A stretch of 10,385 nt of DNA from NCBI GenBank assembly GCA_964470825.1, contig CAYYEF010000021.1, positions 1-10,385 on the forward strand, read 5' to 3'. This stretch comes from CAYYEF01 sp964470825. Lineage in GTDB: Bacteria > Patescibacteriota > Minisyncoccia > Phycocordibacterales > JAACPR01. Numbering within the stretch: the stretch's first letter is position 1; each line of letters begins with the position of its first letter. This document shows positions 7,283 through 10,385 of the stretch, one piece after another. A model generated the notes under the pieces. The model was not told the origin of the DNA, made no database searches, and worked only from the letters and a program-made list of their open reading frames with translations. A program made the translations under genes and the position numbers.

Positions 7283-8349
7283 TGAATTTTTGGCAGGATT
7301 TAAAGAAAGAAAAAAATAGACCCTTAATTGTGTTAGCGCCCATGGCGGATGTGACTGATTTTGCTTTTCGGGCAATGTTTGCCAAATATGGTAAACCTGA
7401 CGTTTTTTGGACTGAATTCGTTTCGGCTGACGGAATGATTTTGGCACCAAATAATAATCCTGATGATAGAGGTTTTACTAGTCATGACAAAATTTTTGCC
7501 GATCTTAAATTTGATGAATCTCAAAGACCAATTGTTGCTCAGATTTTTGGTTCTAATTTAAATAATCTAGAAAAAGCAGCTGAAGAATGTGCCAAGATGG
7601 GTTTTGACGGAATTGATATTAATATGGGTTGTCCTGATCGAAGTATTGAAAAACAAAAATGTGGCGCTGCCATGATGAAGAATCCTAATCTGGCTATTCA
7701 GGTAATTAGAGCGGTTAAAAAAGGAATTGAAAATGCTGAAAAGAACGGGTATAAAAAAATTCCTGTTACAGTAAAGACCCGTCTTGGATATAACAAAGAT
7801 GAATTAGAAGAATGGTTGCCAAAATTGTTAACCGAGAAACCGGCTGTAATTACTGTTCATGCTAGAACTAGAAAAGAAATGTCGCTGGTGCCAGCACGTT
7901 GGGAAAGAGTAAAGCGAGCTGTAGAAATTCGTAATGAAGTACAGGCGAATTTAAATATTGAAGAGCGCACTTTAATTTTTGGAAATGGTGATGTTGTTAG
8001 TGTGGAAGATGGATTAGAAAAATGTCGTGAAACTGGCGCAGATGGAGCAATGGTTGGTCGCGGAATTTTCGGTAATCCTTGGTTTTTTAAAAGTTTAGAA
8101 AAAATTGATAAAGGTCAAGGTGAAAATTTAAATATTGAAATAAGTTTTACGGAAAAATTAATGGCACTGGTTGAGCACTCTGAGTTTTTTGCTAAATATG
8201 TTGGTCACAAAAATTTTGCGGTGATGAAAAAACACTTCAAAGCCTACATTCAGGGTTTTGATGGAGCCAAAGAATTACGCACTGAATTAATGGAAAGTGA
8301 AAATGTGGAGGATGTTCGAAAAATAATAGAGAATTGGCTCAAAAATTAA
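7282..8349 (+). CDS. dus: tRNA-dihydrouridine synthase
   Basis: Dus enzymes reduce uridines in the tRNA D-loop to dihydrouridine with FMN and NADPH in the cytoplasm. The 355 residues form a TIM barrel with the expected landmarks: LAPMADVTDFAFR (18-30) at the FMN site, QIFGSN (87-92), INMGCPDRSIEKQKCGAAMM (113-132) with catalytic Cys117, VTVKTRLGY (162-170; Lys165), ITVHARTR (190-197; His193), FGNGDV (233-238) and ADGAMVGRGIFGNPWFF (253-269), which together bind the FMN phosphate. The tail (about 288-355) is the helical tRNA-binding domain. Which Dus subfamily it belongs to, and so which position it modifies, cannot be told from sequence alone. The start codon shares its A with the TAA of the preceding gene. 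A TATTAT (7268-7273) ends 8 bases before the ATG, but it also encodes two tyrosines of the upstream protein, so it is weak promoter evidence. Confidence 0.96.
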   Translation: MNFWQDLKKEKNRPLIVLAPMADVTDFAFRAMFAKYGKPDVFWTEFVSADGMILAPNNNPDDRGFTSHDKIFADLKFDESQRPIVAQIFGSNLNNLEKAAEECAKMGFDGIDINMGCPDRSIEKQKCGAAMMKNPNLAIQVIRAVKKGIENAEKNGYKKIPVTVKTRLGYNKDELEEWLPKLLTEKPAVITVHARTRKEMSLVPARWERVKRAVEIRNEVQANLNIEERTLIFGNGDVVSVEDGLEKCRETGADGAMVGRGIFGNPWFFKSLEKIDKGQGENLNIEISFTEKLMALVEHSEFFAKYVGHKNFAVMKKHFKAYIQGFDGAKELRTELMESENVEDVRKIIENWLKN

Positions 8350-8354
8350 AACGA

Positions 8355-8382
8355 TTGACAAAAAAATTATGTGTGCTATTAT
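8355..8382 (+). promoter_or_regulatory. Strong sigma-70-type promoter with extended -10
   Basis: A perfect TTGACA -35 box (8355-8360), a 16-base spacer and a TATTAT -10 box (8377-8382) preceded by TGC (8374-8376, extended -10) make this the best promoter in the window. Transcription should begin near A8389. It lies in the 60-base gap after dus and drives a short unit that ends at the terminator at 8620-8660. Confidence 0.85.
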
Positions 8383-8390
8383 ATCAATAA

Positions 8391-8422
8391 CAGTCAAGGA
8401 GACGACAATTTGCTCAAGACTG
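8391..8422 (+). promoter_or_regulatory. Hairpin enclosing the Shine-Dalgarno and TTG start
   Basis: CAGTC (8391-8395) pairs perfectly with GACTG (8418-8422), and GAG (8399-8401) can pair with CTC (8413-8415) inside it. The structure would hold the AAGGAG Shine-Dalgarno (8396-8401) and the TTG start codon (8410-8412) in one stem-loop at the very 5' end of the transcript. This could lower or gate translation, or simply be the first helix of a structured RNA. Five plus three base pairs is modest and may be chance. Confidence 0.3.
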
Positions 8423-8616
8423 AATTTATTGATCATTCGAAAAACGGAAAACCGACAAAGCACAACCAGCTCTATTGCGTACGTTGTGTGGAGTCATACT
8501 CGGTAAAGAAAGGAGTAAAAAGCCTTGCACCCAGAAAGGATTTGATGAAGAAACCAAAAAGTAATCAAAAACCGCTGGGCCAGACAATACTCAATACTCA
8601 ATATTTAATTTGTTAG
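8410..8616 (+). CDS. Possible 68-residue basic small protein, TTG start
   Basis: No known family is recognised. TTG at 8410 is chosen because AAGGAG (8396-8401) lies 8 bases upstream, the best Shine-Dalgarno in the window, and because the upstream in-frame GTG at 8371 falls inside the promoter and could not be transcribed from it. The product is Lys-rich and basic, with one CxxC pair (YCVRC, about residues 23-27) as in half of a zinc ribbon; the only other Cys is the last residue, so a complete four-Cys site is not present. Internally, ATG 8545 has its own AAAGGA at 8535-8540 and would give a 23-residue peptide in the same frame. Codon use is less AT-biased than in neighbours (CTC, CAG, CCG, CTG, GGC occur). 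The TAG stop sits 3 bases before the terminator stem. The frame may be incidental to a small RNA. Confidence 0.45.
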   Translation: MLKTEFIDHSKNGKPTKHNQLYCVRCVESYSVKKGVKSLAPRKDLMKKPKSNQKPLGQTILNTQYLIC

Positions 8617-8619
8617 CTG

Positions 8620-8660
8620 ACCCCTTGTGTGAAGAAATTCATGCAAGGGGTTATTTTTAT
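8620..8660 (+). terminator. Intrinsic terminator, 14-bp stem with GAAA loop
   Basis: ACCCCTTGTGTGAA (8620-8633) pairs with TTCATGCAAGGGGT (8638-8651), including two G-T wobbles, around a GAAA tetraloop (8634-8637). A T-rich tract TTATTTTTAT (8651-8660) follows. It closes the short transcript and insulates the next gene. Confidence 0.9.
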
Positions 8661-8723
8661 ATAAATAAAATAATTTTTAAATACTTGTCTTTTTTAAATA
8701 AAGTATTAGGCTTTTATTTAGTT

Positions 8724-9305
8724 ATGAACTTTCAAGGAATTTCAATTCCAGTAAATAGTAAGATCAAAACAATTGATCCAGTTATTGTTTCTCTTTGTAA
8801 TAAAAAAATTATAGATAATATTAGATCAGAATTTTTTACGGCTTTAAAAAATAATGATCTGTCCATATCTATAATTCATCAACTTTCCTCAGAGACTGTT
8901 TTAATTCAAGTTGATGTGATGGATGAGATTGATCCACAACATATAATTGGCGCAACTCTATTTGTCTTAAATTTAAGCACTGAATGTCATCAGATTTACA
9001 TTATTAATTTAATGAATCTAAGGCATGAGCTTTCTAATATTGACGGTGTTATAAAGGTTGATCAAGATGGATCTGGCAAAATTTATAAAATGTCAGGTGC
9101 AAGAGTCTTTTTCGAGTCAATTTGCTTCAGTTTGCATTTGATTACAAAGATTAGGGCAGTTGTACTAATTGAGTATGAGAGTTGCGAAGGTGAAATAAAA
9201 AAACTCCTAATCCCAGGAAAGGATAATGAAATTACTTTAACTGGTACTAGGGAACAAAATACAGGTAAAGTTTTTTATTTTCCTGCCACATATAAACCCG
9301 CTTAA
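8724..9305 (+). CDS. Orphan soluble protein of 193 residues, function unknown
   Basis: I do not recognise this protein. The ATG at 8724 (MNFQGISIPVNSK) is chosen because the longer frame back to 8610 runs through the terminator of the preceding unit. The product has no signal peptide and no membrane segment. After a short helix (about residues 28-42, IDNIRSEFFTALKNN) it is rich in alternating hydrophobic strands, such as ETVLIQVDVMDEI, GATLFVLNLS, CHQIYIINLM and IRAVVLIEYES, so a mixed or mainly beta fold is likely. The segment VIKVDQDGSGKIYKMSG (about 113-129) looks like an exposed glycine turn. No catalytic motif stands out. A poor promoter can be proposed (TTGTCT 8685-8690, TATTAG 8704-8709, spacer only 13), and there is no Shine-Dalgarno. 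An intrinsic terminator overlaps the 3' end. It is an isolated gene between two terminators. Confidence 0.75.
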   Translation: MNFQGISIPVNSKIKTIDPVIVSLCNKKIIDNIRSEFFTALKNNDLSISIIHQLSSETVLIQVDVMDEIDPQHIIGATLFVLNLSTECHQIYIINLMNLRHELSNIDGVIKVDQDGSGKIYKMSGARVFFESICFSLHLITKIRAVVLIEYESCEGEIKKLLIPGKDNEITLTGTREQNTGKVFYFPATYKPA

Positions 9306-9330
9306 TTATGAGCGGGTTTTTATTTTTTTA
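9294..9330 (+). terminator. Intrinsic terminator overlapping the end of the orphan gene
   Basis: AAACCCGCT (9294-9302) pairs perfectly with AGCGGGTTT (9311-9319) around an 8-base loop, followed by a T-rich tract through 9330. The left arm encodes the last residues of the gene at 8724-9305, and its TAA stop (9303-9305) is in the loop. Confidence 0.9.
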
Positions 9331-9342
9331 AGAATTAATATA

Positions 9343-9369
9343 TTGACATATATAAAATATTATTGTAAT
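9343..9369 (+). promoter_or_regulatory. Promoter of the second orphan gene
   Basis: A perfect TTGACA (9343-9348) is followed after 15 bases by TGTAAT (9364-9369), five of six matching the -10 consensus. GTAATT one base on would give a 16-base spacer. The start of transcription falls at about 9376, leaving around 5 bases before the ATG at 9381, with no Shine-Dalgarno. It sits directly after the preceding terminator. Confidence 0.7.
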
Positions 9370-9380
9370 TTTCATTTCAG

Positions 9381-9953
9381 ATGAAAACTCTCGAAATTAA
9401 TATTTTTGGAACAGGAAGTATTATCGAAGTGATTGAGAAGCACATGAAATTACTTTCAATTTTAATGAATAGTGCTTGGTTTCCTAAGGATGATTCTTTG
9501 ATTATTAAGATGACTCATTCTCTGGAATTAAGTGAATATTCTTGGTTGGTTCAATTTGCATGTTACAATCCAAATCATAAAGAAGAAATAGTTCCTTGTC
9601 TTATAACGATTGTGGCTAATGCCAATGAGTCAAAAACTAAATATGAATTTCGTCCAGTTCATATTATGTTTTCTGCTGAGGCTGGAAGTTATGAAGTAAA
9701 AGTTTTTGATACAGAAAATATAATGGGACATCTTGTTCATAAAGTGAAACCATCTTTTGACTGCTATCTAGACTTTCATTCTGAGCCAGTTTCTGCAAAG
9801 ATTATTTTTAAATTTTTTATCATCTATAAAAACGAGTTTGGTAAAATATTAGTAACAGCCGAGATGCCTTTTTACGTGGATTACCTCATTAGGGGGACTG
9901 ATAATATGCGTTGGTTACCCGCAAATGATAAATCCCTTATCTACAGCATGTAG
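9381..9953 (+). CDS. Orphan soluble protein of 190 residues, function unknown
   Basis: No family is recognised. The start MKTLEINIFGTGS is the first ATG after a good promoter and fits a short-leader mRNA. The product has no signal peptide or membrane segment. A helical stretch (about residues 14-32, IIEVIEKHMKLLSILMNSA) is followed by many short alternating strands, such as SWLVQFACYNP, VPCLITIVANA, EVKVFDTENI, AKIIFKFFIIYKN and KILVTAEMPFYVDYLI, so a beta-rich fold is likely. It is acid/base balanced, rich in aromatic residues, and has three scattered cysteines with no metal motif. I saw no clear alignment to the neighbouring orphan at 8724-9305, although the two match in size, helix-then-strands order and standalone layout. 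The gene has its own promoter and a terminator whose stem overlaps its last codons. Its position just before dnaX is probably not functional, since both boundaries are insulated. Confidence 0.8.
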   Translation: MKTLEINIFGTGSIIEVIEKHMKLLSILMNSAWFPKDDSLIIKMTHSLELSEYSWLVQFACYNPNHKEEIVPCLITIVANANESKTKYEFRPVHIMFSAEAGSYEVKVFDTENIMGHLVHKVKPSFDCYLDFHSEPVSAKIIFKFFIIYKNEFGKILVTAEMPFYVDYLIRGTDNMRWLPANDKSLIYSM

Positions 9954-9971
9954 AGAAAGGGATTTTTATTT
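9930..9971 (+). terminator. Intrinsic terminator overlapping the 3' end of the second orphan gene
   Basis: AAATCCCTT (9930-9938) pairs with AAGGGATTT (9957-9965). Inside it CTACA (9941-9945) pairs with TGTAG (9949-9953) over a GCA loop, giving a two-part hairpin with a small internal loop, followed by TTTTTATTTT. The stop codon TAG (9951-9953) is in the inner stem. The T-tract runs straight into the dnaX promoter. Confidence 0.85.
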
Positions 9972-9999
9972 TAGAAAAACGACAGGTTTCTGTTATAAT
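9971..9999 (+). promoter_or_regulatory. Candidate dnaX promoter, extended -10
   Basis: A perfect TATAAT (9994-9999) with the TGn extension (TGT, 9991-9993) and a weak TTAGAA -35 (9971-9976, 17-base spacer) lies directly before dnaX. The -10 box ends 6 bases before the ATG at 10006, so transcription would begin at the start codon itself. There is no Shine-Dalgarno in GTCGC. Confidence 0.65.
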
Positions 10000-10005
10000 A
10001 GTCGC

Positions 10006-10385
10006 ATGTCAAAAACTGCGAAAAATGGCGCAAAGGGTGGCGCTGAAAATACTAATGAAAATGTGGCGCTTTACACTAAATATCGACCAAAAAAATTCAG
10101 TGAGGTTTTAGGTCAGGAACATGTCACCGCAGTTTTGCGAGACTCTTTAAAGAACGGAAATATTTCTCACGCCTATTTATTCGCTGGTAGTCGGGGAACA
10201 GGAAAAACTAGCGTAGCTAGAATTTTGGCAGCAGAAATTGAAACCAGTAACAATGACTTATTCGAAATTGACGCCGCATCAAACAACGGAGTCGATGAAA
10301 TTCGTGCTTTGAATGAATCGGTCAACACTTTACCATTTAATTCAGATTACAAAGTCTATATTTTAGACGAAGTGCACATGCTTTC
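10006..10385 (+). CDS. dnaX: DNA polymerase III subunit gamma/tau (DnaX), N-terminal 126 codons
   Basis: DnaX is the ATPase motor of the clamp loader, which opens the beta clamp and loads it on primed DNA at the replication fork. The visible part holds YTKYRPKKFSEVLGQEHV (23-40), ISHAYLFAG (53-61), Walker A GSRGTGKT (61-68), EIDAASNNGVDEIR (87-100) and Walker B VYILDEVHML (117-126); the rest lies beyond the window. Only 12 residues separate ARIL (71-74) from EIDAAS, so the four-Cys zinc module that most bacterial DnaX proteins carry here is missing, with no sign of a frameshift. The start ATG 10006 adds about 20 polar, Gly/Ala/Asn-rich residues before the usual N-terminus and is favoured by the TATAAT box just upstream. 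GTG 10063 (residue 20) would give a start nearer to other DnaX proteins and is the alternative. Confidence 0.95.
   Translation, partial: MSKTAKNGAKGGAENTNENVALYTKYRPKKFSEVLGQEHVTAVLRDSLKNGNISHAYLFAGSRGTGKTSVARILAAEIETSNNDLFEIDAASNNGVDEIRALNESVNTLPFNSDYKVYILDEVHML

Larger units (their letters stand above)
8389..8660 (+). ncRNA. Short independent transcript, possible small RNA
   Basis: Between the strong promoter and a 14-bp intrinsic terminator lies a transcript of about 270 bases. It could be a small RNA, a small mRNA (see the frame at 8410-8616) or both. In favour of RNA function: GC content of the inner part is around 40 percent, above the AT-rich surroundings; small self-complementary elements occur (the hairpin at 8391-8422, GAGT-CAT-ACTC near 8491-8501, CGG-AAAA-CCG near 8445-8454); and GGAG or AGGA motifs recur at 8398-8401, 8490-8493, 8512-8515 and 8537-8540. 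It does not show the landmarks I know for tmRNA, RNase P RNA, SRP RNA or 6S RNA. The RNA call is speculative. Confidence 0.35.

Noticed and set aside
7256..7524. Two minus-strand frames (7256-7450 and 7333-7524) at the start of dus
   Set aside because: Both are antisense to the highly conserved FMN-binding start of Dus and overlap each other; no support for either.
8371..8409. GTG at 8371 as start of the small frame
   Set aside because: These codons cover the -10 box and expected transcription start, so they would not be in the mRNA; the TTG at 8410 with AAGGAG upstream is better.
8586..8599. Tandem AATACTC repeat
   Set aside because: Only two perfect 7-base copies followed by a degraded one; too short to call a repeat element or an attachment site.
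8389..8660. tmRNA, RNase P RNA, SRP RNA or 6S RNA
   Set aside because: No tRNA-like ends or tag frame, no P4/CR-type motif, no SRP GNRA/AGCA loop, and no long open-bubble hairpin of 6S type could be found.
8610..8723. ATG-initiated extension of the first orphan gene from 8610
   Set aside because: This part is the intrinsic terminator stem and its T-tract; the translation is not protein-like and ATG 8724 follows it.

Overview
The window looks like a piece of an AT-rich, gene-dense bacterial chromosome from the Candidate Phyla Radiation (Patescibacteria), most probably a Parcubacteria-like lineage. This is an inference from several gene forms: a membrane-anchored ClpC-like ATPase whose first AAA+ module is dead, preceded by a small membrane protein of a type I associate with these genomes; a secreted L,D-transpeptidase/D,D-carboxypeptidase fusion; a DnaX without its zinc module; and compact DprA, FtsQ and Dus proteins. 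The standard stop codons fit: TAA and TAG dominate, TGA ends one gene, and no reading frame contains an internal TGA. No rRNA, tRNA, CRISPR array or insertion sequence was seen.

Layout. On the minus strand, 1-839 holds nearly all of a dprA gene (DNA processing protein), cut by the window edge. Divergent from it runs a plus-strand series: serS (906-2165), an FtsQ/POTRA division protein (2197-2994), a 129-residue membrane protein (3015-3404) overlapping by 4 bases a membrane-bound ClpC-like ATPase (3401-5827), the peptidoglycan fusion enzyme (5837-7282), and a tRNA-dihydrouridine synthase (7282-8349) that overlaps it by 1 base. FtsQ, the membrane ATPase pair and the wall enzyme put an envelope and division theme in the middle of the window.

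From 8350 the style changes from a tightly packed series to separate cassettes. A very strong promoter (8355-8382) drives a transcript of about 270 bases that has a Shine-Dalgarno site, a 68-codon TTG-initiated frame and a long GAAA-capped terminator. Two unrecognised soluble proteins of about 190 residues follow (8724-9305 and 9381-9953), each ending in its own intrinsic terminator. The second has a clear promoter and the first only a poor candidate. The window closes with the first 126 codons of dnaX, which has its own promoter.

A recurring pattern is a TATAAT-like box 6-11 bases before an ATG with no Shine-Dalgarno sequence. It is clearest for 3015, 5837, 9381 and dnaX, and suggests leaderless or nearly leaderless mRNAs. 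The short transcript at 8389-8660 is the contrast, since it has a strong Shine-Dalgarno site. The least explained parts of the window are that transcript and the two orphan genes after it.
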